A stretch of 10,907 nt of DNA from contig SLQH01000536.1 in assembly GCA_007131555.1 (NCBI GenBank), positions 1 to 10,907 on the forward strand. Direction: 5' to 3'. Numbering within the stretch: position 1 is the stretch's first letter; each line of letters starts with the position of its first letter. Position numbers and translations under genes: made by a program. The stretch comes from Planctomycetota bacterium. Its GTDB lineage: Bacteria; Planctomycetota; UBA11346. Positions 1 to 7,786 of this stretch are shown here, piece by piece. A model generated the notes under the pieces. It searched no databases and was not told where the DNA came from. It saw only the letters and a list, made by a program, of their open reading frames with translations.

Positions 1-1
1 C

Positions 2-2497
2 CACTCCAACGCCCATACCGGTTTCGATGAGACGGTGTACAAGCTGGACCTGCCGGTCAACGATCCTCAGGCGCTGGAGCACGGCATGCGCTGGTTTGCC
101 GATGTTTTGTCCGCCCTGCATCTCGATGAAGAGGAGTTCGAGACCGAACGGGGGGTGATCCTCTCTGAAAAACGGGATCGCGATACGGTGCAGTTTCGGG
201 CTGCCCAGACCCATTTCGCCAATCGTTACCCCGGCATGCTGCTCAAGAAGCGTTGGCCCATCGGTGTTGAGGATGTACTGCGCAGCGTTGAGCGTGCCAC
301 CATGCGTGATTTCTGGCAGCGATGGTATCGCCCTGATAACGCCGTGGTCGTTGTGGTTGGTGACATGCCCAAGGAGGATCTGCGCAGGTTGGTGGTCGAT
401 ATATGTGGTGATCTCAGCAGGCCGGAGTCCGCTCTGGAGGCAAAGCCGCTGCGAGGCGGCTTTGCGCCTGATGCCAGGCCCTTACGCGTCAGCGTCCATC
501 ACGAAGACGAAGTCGGTGACAGTTCCCTGCGCCTGTACATGGTCGCTGACATCCCTCGTGCTCCCAGCGGTCCAGATCGTTGGCAGCGGGAAACCCTGCA
601 GCAGTTTGCGGCGGCCGTATTGACCAACCGTCTTGGTGATATCGCTGAAGATTCCGATGCTCCCATCCTGGCCGGTAGCGCCGGAGTGTGGTGGTGGCAT
701 GGCCTCCATCACGGTGCCCTGTCGGTACAGGTCCGTGAACAGCAGGTGTCTGCAGCAGCAGCCCTCCTGGTGACGGAATTGCGTCGTTTCCTGGCCTATG
801 GTCCCAGTGATGCCGAGGTCGACCGGGTGCTGGCCCAGGCCCGGTCCCGGGCCCGTCAGGCGGTGGCCAGGGCTGAGAGCCGGCGCAGTGACCAGTTGGC
901 GGTGGCGGCCTATCAGGCCATCAAGGAGGAGGCCAATCTGATCAGTCCCGAGCAGCATCAGGATCTGCTTGAGGGATTGCTGCCCCTGGTGGATGGCGAG
1001 GTCTTGCGTACTGTCGTCCACGATGTCTTCCTGGCCGATCATGTCCACCAATCCGTGGAGTTGACCACCGCCCAGGCGGTTTCGGCAGAGGATCTGGAGA
1101 CTGTGGTACGACAGGCTTGGCAGGCCGAGGTGGAGCCGGGTATCGCCGAGGATCTGCCGCCTTGGCCCTACGCCCTGGCCGACGATCCCACCCCGGTACA
1201 ATTACAGGAACGGGCCCTGGGGGTGCGTAGCGCCATCCTCGACAACCAGGTGGCGGTCAACCTGCTGCGTCGCCCGGATCAGGCCCAACAGGTACTGCTG
1301 CAGCTGCGCATCCAACGTCAGCCCGGAGCGGCTCCCGCAGGCGTGCGGCGTCTGGCGCAGCGGAGTTTTCTGCAGCGCGGCACTGGGACCCTGCGGCAGT
1401 CGCAGATTCGCCAACATCTGGCCGGCAGCACTGTGCAGTTGGCGGTTGACATTGCCGATGACGCCATCGTGTTCAGCGGCAGCAGCCTGCCTGAGGATAT
1501 CGCCCAATGGCTGCTGTACGCCACCGCCCTGATCAATGATCCCGGCTGGCGCGAGGACGTGGTCGAGCAGCAACGGCAATCCTGGTTGCAGCAATTACGG
1601 GCCGCAGAACGCGATCTGCGGGCCCAGATGGGCCATCATGTGCCGCGGATCCTGACCCAGGCAGCGTCTGACCGTTCACCGCCGAGTCTGGAAACGGTAG
1701 CGGCCTTGGACTCCGCTCAGGTTCGGGGCTGGCTGGAACCGATCCTGGCCCATGGGGCGCTTGAGCTGGCGGTGGTGGGAGATATTGACGAACAGGCCGT
1801 GATGCAGGCTGTGGCTGGCAGCCTGGGGACCTTGCCCCAACGGCAAGCCCTGCGCACGGTGGCAGACCTGTCAGCACCGGGGGCCCTGCATGCCTCGCCA
1901 GCCATTGCGGCCGATCATCACCGCCTGGAGATCGCCGGTATGGTGCCGCGCAGCGAAATCGTGGTCATCTGGCCGACCGTCGACATGCGTGATATCGCCA
2001 CGGTACGGCGTCTGGGGCTGGTGGCCACGGCCTTGCGCATACGTTTGCGCGAGGCCTTGCGCAGCGCCATGGGCGAGGCCTACAGCCCCTTTGCCGGTCA
2101 CATGGCCAGTGACCTGTGGGACGGTCACGGGTATGTCCAGGCGCTGGTCTCGGTGGCTCCTGAGGTTGCCGATGCGGCCCTGGCGGCGGTTCTGCGGGCG
2201 GCGGCGGATCTGGCTGAAGCAGGTGTGAGCGAGGATCTCTTCACCCAGGTCCACCGTCCTGTCCTGAACAACATACCGCGTTGGCGGGCTGAGAACCGCT
2301 ATTGGCTGGGGCAGGTCGTGGGACAGGCCAGCAGCATGCCCCAACGTCTGCGCTGGGCGGCCACCATGGAAGAGGATTTTGCCGCCATCACTCGCCAGGA
2401 ACTGTCGCAGTTGGCTGCGCGCTATCTCAGCCAGGAAGCGCTGATCATCGCAGGCCACAGCACCGGGCTTGCCGATGATGCGGGTTCCGATCCTTGA
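2..2497 (+). CDS. M16 family zinc metallopeptidase (pitrilysin/insulinase type), 5'-truncated by window edge
   Basis: Peptidases of this family cut peptides inside a closed chamber formed by two homologous halves. The reading frame is open from base 2 with no stop, and its first residues (SNAHTGFDETVYKLDLP) match the strand that follows the HxxEH zinc motif in M16 enzymes, so HxxEH and the true start lie upstream of the window. The GTG at 35 is internal. The motif ERGVILSE follows; its second glutamate (codon 167-169) occupies the position of the third zinc ligand in pitrilysin. The second, non-catalytic half begins near base 1200 and contains REALRSAMGEAYSPFAG (about 2050-2098), the 'R-x-x-x-G-x-aYs' segment typical of M16 C-terminal domains. 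With at least 831 residues present it is the single-chain, two-half form, not the short half-length form. No terminator with a T-run follows. Whether it is secreted cannot be judged because the N-terminus is missing. Confidence 0.9.
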   Translation, partial: HSNAHTGFDETVYKLDLPVNDPQALEHGMRWFADVLSALHLDEEEFETERGVILSEKRDRDTVQFRAAQTHFANRYPGMLLKKRWPIGVEDVLRSVERATMRDFWQRWYRPDNAVVVVVGDMPKEDLRRLVVDICGDLSRPESALEAKPLRGGFAPDARPLRVSVHHEDEVGDSSLRLYMVADIPRAPSGPDRWQRETLQQFAAAVLTNRLGDIAEDSDAPILAGSAGVWWWHGLHHGALSVQVREQQVSAAAALLVTELRRFLAYGPSDAEVDRVLAQARSRARQAVARAESRRSDQLAVAAYQAIKEEANLISPEQHQDLLEGLLPLVDGEVLRTVVHDVFLADHVHQSVELTTAQAVSAEDLETVVRQAWQAEVEPGIAEDLPPWPYALADDPTPVQLQERALGVRSAILDNQVAVNLLRRPDQAQQVLLQLRIQRQPGAAPAGVRRLAQRSFLQRGTGTLRQSQIRQHLAGSTVQLAVDIADDAIVFSGSSLPEDIAQWLLYATALINDPGWREDVVEQQRQSWLQQLRAAERDLRAQMGHHVPRILTQAASDRSPPSLETVAALDSAQVRGWLEPILAHGALELAVVGDIDEQAVMQAVAGSLGTLPQRQALRTVADLSAPGALHASPAIAADHHRLEIAGMVPRSEIVVIWPTVDMRDIATVRRLGLVATALRIRLREALRSAMGEAYSPFAGHMASDLWDGHGYVQALVSVAPEVADAALAAVLRAAADLAEAGVSEDLFTQVHRPVLNNIPRWRAENRYWLGQVVGQASSMPQRLRWAATMEEDFAAITRQELSQLAARYLSQEALIIAGHSTGLADDAGSDP

Positions 2498-2989
2498 GGA
2501 GGTCCTGGCGATGATTGGGTGGTATTGCCTGGGAGCCTGTAGGGGATAGCTCTACACGTCGCCCGGCATGGTCTTTTCAGCCCTGGGCTTGCCAGTAACT
2601 ACCGCCCACCCCAAACCCACCACGGAGCACCGGGCCTTGGCCCGCGTGCAGACGCGTGGATGCTGCGCTTGCGCCGAATTCCAGCCAGGGCGTCGCCATG
2701 ACGCCCATCATACGGCCTGTGGATCTCGCGACTCATGATCATTCATGGCAACGACGCACGCAAGCGAGAGACAACAATAGCGCCGCCGCCCTGACCTCGT
2801 TCCGTCTCAAGGTCCTCCGCCCGCCAATGTACGCGGGCCAAGGCCCGGTACTCCGTGTAATAATGCGGCTTAGGGCGCAGTTTTGTGGTGGATGCGGGGC
2901 CTTTGTGCCTAGCAAGGATCACCGTAGTCAGATTGCCGTGCGTGATAGATTCAAGCCCCGGACTCGCCCAAAATCACGACCCTCCAGTC
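2498..2989. other. Convergent intergenic region, 492 bp, no gene supported
   Basis: This lies between the converging 3' ends of the M16 peptidase and the antiporter. Open frames exist (for example GTG at 2656 running to 3036), but none has a convincing ribosome binding site or recognisable protein, and that one runs into the antiporter. The main content is the inverted-repeat element at 2621-2857. No Rho-independent terminator with a T-run was seen for either gene. A short dyad, AGTCTC-ATT-GAGACT (2986-3000), overlaps the antiporter stop codon but lacks a T-run. Confidence 0.6.
2621..2857. repeat. 237-bp element bounded by 27-bp inverted repeats (MITE-like)
   Basis: The left arm 2621-2647 and right arm 2831-2857 are reverse complements at 26 of 27 positions (one C/T difference), separated by 183 bp. 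Each arm carries its own perfect hairpin, CGGGCC-TT-GGCCCG. The match stops abruptly at both outer edges. The interior has further hairpins: CGCGT/ACGCG at 2643-2656 and GGGCGTC-GCCAT-GACGCCC at 2688-2706. No target-site duplication was seen next to the arms and there is no transposase, so this is either a small non-autonomous mobile element or a structured intergenic repeat or RNA. The repeat is observed; the class is inferred. Confidence 0.6.
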
Positions 2990-4216
2990 TCATTGAGACT
3001 CATCCACTGTCAGGAAGCGACGTCCCAGGAGGTTGATGGCCCAGGCTCCTGGGGCGGCGGTGAGGATGATGCTGAGAACCGCTACCGCCAGGATGGTGTG
3101 GCCGGAGGATGGGTCCTGCTCGGCTTCGATCATGGCCAACAGGGGCAGTCCGCCGATAGCGGCCTGGACCGTGGCCTTGGGCATGTAGGAGACCACGACC
3201 ACGGCCCGTTCGCCACGATTCAGGGGGCTGCCGATCAGACAGGCCAGGGTGATCAGGCCTCGGGCTGCCAGGCCGCCGGCAATCACCAGAGCTCCGCCCA
3301 CGCCACAGTTCCAGGCAACGGTCGGATCGACCTGGGCTCCGACCATGGTGAACAACAGGATCTCAGCCAGGATCCAGATCTTGCCGAGCTTGGCCGATAT
3401 CTCATGGGCCATGTCCTCATCCCGCTCCAGCAAGAAGAAACCGGCCGTCATGATCGATAACAGCGCCGCGAAGGGGAGCATGTCGGCCACCAGGTCCTGC
3501 AGTCGCAGCAGCAGGATCGACAGCCCCAGCATGACCAGGACCCGCTTGGTGGCCCGTGGATTGGCAGCCAGGAAGAAACAATGCAGCAGCCAGCCCAGAC
3601 CGACGCCGATGGCAATGCCGAAGACGATGGCAACCGGTACCGTGGCCAGTCGGGTCACTATCTGGGCGGTGTCGGTCTCTGCCAGGCTTCCGCCCAGGAC
3701 CAGGTTCATGGCCACCCCGAACAGCACGATCACGAACACATCATCAACCGAGGCCGCCGCCAGGACCAGCGACGGAATGGCCTTGGCGGTGCCGCGCTGT
3801 TCCTCCAGGAAGCGCAGCATCAGTGGTACCACCACTGCCGGCGAGACTGCTGCCACCACGGTGCCCAACAACAGGCTGTCAGCCTGGCTGAGGCCCAGCA
3901 GCGGCGGGGCCACAAGCGTGATGGCCAGGATTTCGGCACAGGCCGGGAGGAAGGCCAGTAACAGGGCGCGGCCACCGATCCTGTTCAGTTGCGTGCGGCT
4001 GAGCTGCAGACCGGCTCGCAACAGGATGACGATCAGGGCGATCTGACGCAGATCGCCGGAGATCGCCAGCATCTGTTGATCCATCAGCCCCAGGGCAAAT
4101 GGGCCGCAGAGGACCCCTACGGCCAACATTCCGACCAGGCCTGGACAGCTGACCCGGCGCAAGAGCCAGTCCACCAGCAGGCCAAGAATGATCAGTTCGG
4201 CCAGGGTTACGGCCAT
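2990..4216 (-). CDS. Cation:proton antiporter, CPA2 type (Na+ or K+/H+ exchanger)
   Basis: A 408-residue inner-membrane protein predicted to exchange monovalent cations for protons, contributing to pH and salt homeostasis. It is almost entirely hydrophobic, with roughly a dozen membrane segments from residue 4 to about 395. Key features are the paired aspartates in SVDDVFVIVLF (D158, D159), the ion-binding site that marks electrogenic CPA2 exchangers; VSPAVVVP (125-131), matching the unwound helix that crosses opposite it; and MPKATVQAAIGG (345-356) with a conserved lysine near the ion site. It ends soon after the last helix, so there is no TrkA-N/RCK regulatory domain of the kind on Kef proteins. 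The ATG at 4216 is supported by AAGAGG 7 nt upstream. It stands alone, divergent from the 4653 gene and convergent with the peptidase. The ion cannot be assigned from sequence. Confidence 0.88.
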   Translation of the reverse strand: MAVTLAELIILGLLVDWLLRRVSCPGLVGMLAVGVLCGPFALGLMDQQMLAISGDLRQIALIVILLRAGLQLSRTQLNRIGGRALLLAFLPACAEILAITLVAPPLLGLSQADSLLLGTVVAAVSPAVVVPLMLRFLEEQRGTAKAIPSLVLAAASVDDVFVIVLFGVAMNLVLGGSLAETDTAQIVTRLATVPVAIVFGIAIGVGLGWLLHCFFLAANPRATKRVLVMLGLSILLLRLQDLVADMLPFAALLSIMTAGFFLLERDEDMAHEISAKLGKIWILAEILLFTMVGAQVDPTVAWNCGVGGALVIAGGLAARGLITLACLIGSPLNRGERAVVVVSYMPKATVQAAIGGLPLLAMIEAEQDPSSGHTILAVAVLSIILTAAPGAWAINLLGRRFLTVDESQ

Positions 4217-4652
4217 GTCGGCCTCTTAGGATGAGTCATGTCGGGTCCATGCTGGGCTGTGGTCAAGCACTATGGCCGCTGCGGGAAGCCTCGGCCAGGG
4301 GGAGGTGGTAGGGCCTGGGTGGGGGGCGGTGTTGCTGGTAAGCAAGCACTGTTGAGGCCTCGCCGAACAGGGCAAGGGTTGTTCTCGGGCTGGTCCTGGC
4401 CGAGGCGATGGCCGGGCTTGCTCAAGACAGAGGCCCAGGTACAATGTTGTCTTTGCGATGTCAGTCGACGCATTGTCGGTCGATGGTGGCTTGTTTGATG
4501 ACATCAAGTTCAGCAGCAGCGGTGGAACTGTCGCTCTGGTGCTTGGTTACAGCTGGTAGTGATCCTAAGACCGGCTGTTGGCTGTCGTCTTGTACAGCAA
4601 GCCTCCCGCCTCCAGCCTAAAGCCGAACTGAGGGTTGCTCCAGGAGATGTCC
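4217..4652. other. Divergent intergenic region, 436 bp, probably regulatory
   Basis: This is the only space for promoters of the antiporter (minus) and the 4653 gene (plus). Small open frames on both strands (for example within 4226-4507 and 4408-4620) overlap each other and lack ribosome binding sites or family likeness, so none is called. A perfect 12-bp inverted repeat, GCCTCGGCCAGG (4288-4299) and its complement (4395-4406), frames a G-rich tract. A candidate plus-strand promoter is listed separately. For the antiporter only a weak -35-like TTGACC (minus strand, 4266-4261) was seen, without a good -10 box. Confidence 0.5.
4418..4445 (+). promoter_or_regulatory. Candidate sigma70-like promoter for the 4653 gene
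   Basis: TTGCTC (4418-4423) and TACAAT (4440-4445) are separated by 16 bp. The -10 box matches the consensus at 5 of 6 positions, the -35 at 3 of 6. If used, it would leave a leader of about 200 nt before the start at 4653, so another, unseen promoter nearer the gene is possible. Confidence 0.3.
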
Positions 4653-6173
4653 ATGTCTTTTAGCGTATTGTCACTGCTCTTCCTGCTCTTCTTGGGTGAC
4701 CAGCGCAGTGTCGACTGGTTTGATGGCAGTACGCTCACGGTGGTGGTGCCGGATGCCGTGCGCAGTCGTGAGCGGTGGCAGGTATCGCCCTATGCCCGTA
4801 TGGCCGAGGCCCTGGCCGACGAGGAGATCGGGCGCTTTGCCGGGATCGCGTGGCAGGAGGGTCTTGCCCAGTTGCAGGAATTGACCTGGATCGATCCCCT
4901 GCCCTTGTTGGATGATCTACGTCAGTGGTGCTTCAATGCCGTGATCAGTGGCGATGACGAGCCTGAGATCCATACCATGGTACGTCTGGCCAGCCGGGCC
5001 AAGGAGGTGTTTGCGGCTGTCGCTGCGCAACCCGGCGGCAACCTCAGCGAGGACGGTCTGCAGATCATCTGTCATGCCGGGAGTGTGACGGCCCGCGATG
5101 GCGATGCCTTGAGCTATCACGTTCCTGGTCAGACCCTGCCTGATTATGATCCGACATTGGCGTTGTTCGCTGATGAGGATATCGGTATCAGCGTTGTCCT
5201 CTCGCCGGCTGATGATCTGGACGATGAGGCCCAGGCTCGGCGCAGGCGCTTCCTGGGCGCCGATGGCGACCTGCACCTGCGCTTGGGCATGGCTATTGGC
5301 GAGCACGGTACCCGTCTGCGTCTCAGGGCTCCGGATCGTCGGCTGACCGGCCCCCTGGCACCCATTGACCGCAATTTCGTGGCCCCTCTGCCGGCCAATA
5401 CCCTGGCCGTCATGGCCGTCGGCATAGACATGCCCCTGCTGATTGAGCGTCTGCTGGAGGACGGTGCTGGGCGCTGGTTCCTATCGGGCCTGGTCGATCA
5501 GGAGGTCACAGATGTCCAGAGCCTGCGCACGGCCCTGGGTCAGGATCAGGAGTCAGGGCCGACAACGGTGCTGGTGGCTGTCAATCCCGGCCTGCCGATA
5601 CCCCATGTCAGCATCGGTCTACCTAGTGATGCCGTGATTGACGCCATGCTGGCCAATATCGGTATTGACGTAGCTGCTGCCCAGCGTGCGCCAGTGCGTA
5701 TTGATGAGGGCCCCCGGCCCATGCATCTGCGCCGTGGCCCGCGGGGTTGGGGTATCAGTACCTCTCCAGCCCTGGCCGAATTGCTGGCGCAAGGAGGGCG
5801 CGACAGTTTCTGGTCCGGTCGTCTGGCCAGTGAGATGGCGGTCGGTGACAACGATCATCTGATCCTCGGTATTGATGCCCGGCAGGCACTGACCATGGCC
5901 GGAGCCATGATGCGAGTTGCTGTCGGTCTGGCTGGTGATGATGTGCCGGGCGAACTGCGTCTATTGGCTCCGGCGGTCAACGCCATCGCCCCCCATGCTC
6001 GTCATGTCGTGCTGCGCTTCGGTCATGATGAGAACGGCACCCACCTGACCGCATACAACGTCGTGCCTATCGGCCTGGGTCTGATGGCCTTGGGTTGGAG
6101 CGTGCAATCGCGTCATCAAGCGCCGGGAGCCATTGTCGATCCGCCGGGGCTGATGGATTTCGATCTTGAGTAG
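4653..6173 (+). CDS. Hypothetical exported or membrane-anchored protein, 506 aa
   Basis: I do not recognise a characterised family. The start is set at the ATG at 4653 because AGGAG (4642-4646) lies 6 nt upstream; the in-frame TTG at 4635 and the ATG at 4647 are too far upstream of or too close to that site. The N-terminus (FSVLSLLFLLFLG, residues 3-15) is a hydrophobic export or anchor segment with almost no positive charge before it, followed by soluble sequence. SPYARMAEALADEEIGRFAG (45-64) and LPANTLAVMAVGIDMPLL (246-263) resemble a pattern I associate with large secreted planctomycete proteins related to DUF3352, but this is an impression, not a match. A hydrophobic stretch near residues 470-484 (VVPIGLGLMALGW) could be a short C-terminal membrane segment. 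No catalytic motif or cysteine pattern was seen. It stands alone, convergent with the pgk operon. Confidence 0.75.
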   Translation: MSFSVLSLLFLLFLGDQRSVDWFDGSTLTVVVPDAVRSRERWQVSPYARMAEALADEEIGRFAGIAWQEGLAQLQELTWIDPLPLLDDLRQWCFNAVISGDDEPEIHTMVRLASRAKEVFAAVAAQPGGNLSEDGLQIICHAGSVTARDGDALSYHVPGQTLPDYDPTLALFADEDIGISVVLSPADDLDDEAQARRRRFLGADGDLHLRLGMAIGEHGTRLRLRAPDRRLTGPLAPIDRNFVAPLPANTLAVMAVGIDMPLLIERLLEDGAGRWFLSGLVDQEVTDVQSLRTALGQDQESGPTTVLVAVNPGLPIPHVSIGLPSDAVIDAMLANIGIDVAAAQRAPVRIDEGPRPMHLRRGPRGWGISTSPALAELLAQGGRDSFWSGRLASEMAVGDNDHLILGIDARQALTMAGAMMRVAVGLAGDDVPGELRLLAPAVNAIAPHARHVVLRFGHDENGTHLTAYNVVPIGLGLMALGWSVQSRHQAPGAIVDPPGLMDFDLE

Positions 6174-6195
6174 AAGATATCGGCTTAGAGATGAC

Positions 6196-6217
6196 GACCT
6201 AGGTCATGTGATATCAC
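6196..6217. repeat. Two adjacent perfect 10-bp palindromes
   Basis: GACCTAGGTC (6196-6205) and GTGATATCAC (6208-6217) are each perfectly self-complementary, with two bases between them. They sit just after the stop codon of the 4653 gene. They could be a protein-binding site or chance; the spacing and perfection are what can be seen. Confidence 0.4.
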
Positions 6218-6237
6218 TGCTTCAAAACGGGAGTTTG

Positions 6238-6362
6238 AGGATTTCTTGTGGCTGCCGCCCAGACTCTGTCCGATGAACGCTGTGTCTGAAATGGCCTCAT
6301 GTAAAGGCCACCAAGCTTGCACAGAGCCTGTGGGCGGCACGGCATGGGCTACCTGAAATCCT
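6238..6362. repeat. Inverted pair of a dispersed intergenic repeat (long stem-loop)
   Basis: Left arm 6238-6270 and right arm 6320-6362 are imperfect reverse complements. Both, read inward, begin AGGATTTC and share CCGCCCA and CTCTGT, with an insertion of about 11 nt in the right arm. The core stem is 6252-6269 with 6321-6339. A smaller hairpin, TGGCC/GGCCA, lies in the loop around 6292-6310. The right arm read on the minus strand matches the plus-strand sequence at 10661-10690 at 25 of 30 positions, starting with 12 identical bases, so this is one family of repeat seen at two loci. Confidence 0.6.
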
Positions 6363-6370
6363 GCAGGTCT

Positions 6371-7786
6371 TCAGAACTCGATGCTGCCGGCCAGCCCCAT
6401 GAACAACGCCAGACGCGGGCGCAGTAGTTCCACCTGCTGATTACCATAGCGCACTGAGTTCCGTTCCAGAGGATGCCACCCGCTGATTCCGGTCATCAGG
6501 GCCAAGCTGGTGGGCAGTGGAGTGCTGTGCCAGGCACCCAGGTGAATGCGTAGGCCGAGATCAGCAGCCACCACCGGACTGTGGCCTCGGTTGCTGCTGG
6601 TTCCATCTGTGCGGTCATCATCGCGCAGGCGTTCTTCGCGCCATCCGCCGCGCAGTGAATGATATAAGATCAACCCAGGAAGTTGCGGGTGCAGGATCCG
6701 CTGGAGGTGGACGCCGACGCTGATTTGATCATGTTCGCCACGGGCTGGTTCGGGCAGGCGCCCGCCGATGGCGCCGCTGGTGTATTCAACGATCAGTCCG
6801 CAAGAGGTCCGGGGGGCGTCGCCGGCTCGCCAACGAGGGTGATAGATGAGTTGTCCAACCATGGCGTAGTGGTCGAAATGAGTGCCGACCGCCATCTGCA
6901 CTCCGTGGCCATGCGGTTCATTGGGCATGGCATCTGGGTGGCTGATGAAGCTGAGACGTCCATAGCCATAGTCGCTGCCAATCAGGTGGGCCATTTCCAA
7001 TGATAGTGGTCCGGCACCCAGGCCAATCACGTAGTACAGGCCGTCTTCGCGTTCAGCCACTGCGCTAATAGTAGGGTCCAGGTCGCGCCCTCGACGTAAT
7101 TCGTAGCGCAGGCCGGTCCAGGCTTGTAGTTGGGGGCGACTGACAAAAACCAGATTTCCGATACTTGACTCATACTGGCCGCCGGTGGTGATCTGGGCCT
7201 GTACCGGCACCCATAAACCCCAGCATTCAGCCCAGGGCCAGCCGGATGGGAAGGGCCATGACGGCGACCATCCAGCGGACAGCCAGACGCTGGCGTCCAA
7301 GCGGCGTGTATCCTGGTAAGGCAAGTTCAGGCTCTGATCATCCAGGGCTCTGTGCAGTTGATTCTGGATATCATCTCCCAACAGTCGACCGAATAAGCGC
7401 AGGCCAATCCCGCCCGCTACCAGCACTGTCGGCATGTCATCAATGGGGGCCAGTTGGCGCATATAGCCAAGGCTGAACTGCATCTGATCGATACGTCCAT
7501 CAGGCCCATCAGGGTCGAGAGTCCATCGTTCTTCGCCACGATAGGTGAGAATATTATAGTCGACAGCTCCCAGCCATTGAGGGCCCAGGCGCAGGCCCAG
7601 AGAGCCTTGGACAGTACGCCAGTCGTCCTTGTTGTCGTCTGCCAACCCAAAGTAATCGTTGCCGATAGCAAGGGTGATGTGGGGTACTAGCCCTGGTCGC
7701 ACCATGGGCGGAGTTCCCGGCACCTCAGCCTTGAGGGTGGATGCGATGCTCAGCAGAATGAGTAAGGGCAGTACGCCCCGGCTCAT
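6371..7786 (-). CDS. LpxR-like outer-membrane lipid A deacylase (DUF2219 family, probable)
   Basis: LpxR removes the 3'-acyloxyacyl chain of lipid A in the outer membrane. Evidence for a relative, numbering from the ATG at 7786: a signal peptide with likely cleavage after TLKA (residue 20); an N-terminal strand IGNDYFGLAD with N43-D44, then T58 in a GLRLG-containing strand; GDDIQNQLH ending in H145; and GNLVFVSRPQLQAWTGLRYE, like the LpxR 'lGN...G..lRlG' strand. N, D, T and H are the catalytic set described for Salmonella LpxR. Alternating polar and hydrophobic strands and a C-terminal phenylalanine (GSIEF) fit a beta-barrel. At 471 residues it is longer than usual LpxR proteins (about 300-360). 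The ATG overlaps the upstream TGA as TGATG; a GTG at 7789 is the alternative start. No strong ribosome binding site is visible, suggesting translational coupling. It is the last gene of the pgk unit. A barrel of another family remains possible. Confidence 0.62.
   Translation of the reverse strand: MSRGVLPLLILLSIASTLKAEVPGTPPMVRPGLVPHITLAIGNDYFGLADDNKDDWRTVQGSLGLRLGPQWLGAVDYNILTYRGEERWTLDPDGPDGRIDQMQFSLGYMRQLAPIDDMPTVLVAGGIGLRLFGRLLGDDIQNQLHRALDDQSLNLPYQDTRRLDASVWLSAGWSPSWPFPSGWPWAECWGLWVPVQAQITTGGQYESSIGNLVFVSRPQLQAWTGLRYELRRGRDLDPTISAVAEREDGLYYVIGLGAGPLSLEMAHLIGSDYGYGRLSFISHPDAMPNEPHGHGVQMAVGTHFDHYAMVGQLIYHPRWRAGDAPRTSCGLIVEYTSGAIGGRLPEPARGEHDQISVGVHLQRILHPQLPGLILYHSLRGGWREERLRDDDRTDGTSSNRGHSPVVAADLGLRIHLGAWHSTPLPTSLALMTGISGWHPLERNSVRYGNQQVELLRPRLALFMGLAGSIEF

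Larger units (their letters stand above)
6174..6370. other. Convergent intergenic region, 197 bp, repeat-rich
   Basis: This lies between the 3' ends of the 4653 gene and the LpxR-like gene. It contains two perfect 10-bp palindromes near its left end and an inverted pair of a dispersed repeat filling its right half. No T-run terminator was seen; the large stem-loop could still stop or stabilise transcripts from both sides. Confidence 0.55.

Noticed and set aside
482..1201. 239-residue minus-strand open frame inside the M16 gene
   Set aside because: Its composition reflects the opposite strand of a GC-rich gene, and the plus-strand frame is clearly an M16 peptidase.
2986..3000. Small hairpin overlapping the antiporter stop as a terminator
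   Set aside because: The stem is 6 bp of mixed composition and no T-run follows on either strand.
2656..3036. 126-residue open frame on the plus strand after the M16 gene
   Set aside because: It starts inside the inverted-repeat element, lacks a ribosome binding site, runs past the antiporter stop codon, and the protein resembles nothing.
3249..4046. 265-residue plus-strand open frame opposite the antiporter
   Set aside because: It is a low-complexity Ser/Arg/Thr-rich shadow of a membrane-protein gene; the minus-strand frame has clear family motifs.
4226..4507. Small genes in the divergent spacer (93 aa minus, 86 aa plus, 70 aa plus at 4408)
   Set aside because: They overlap each other, lack ribosome binding sites, and have Pro/Arg- or Trp/Gly-rich compositions typical of GC-rich non-coding DNA.
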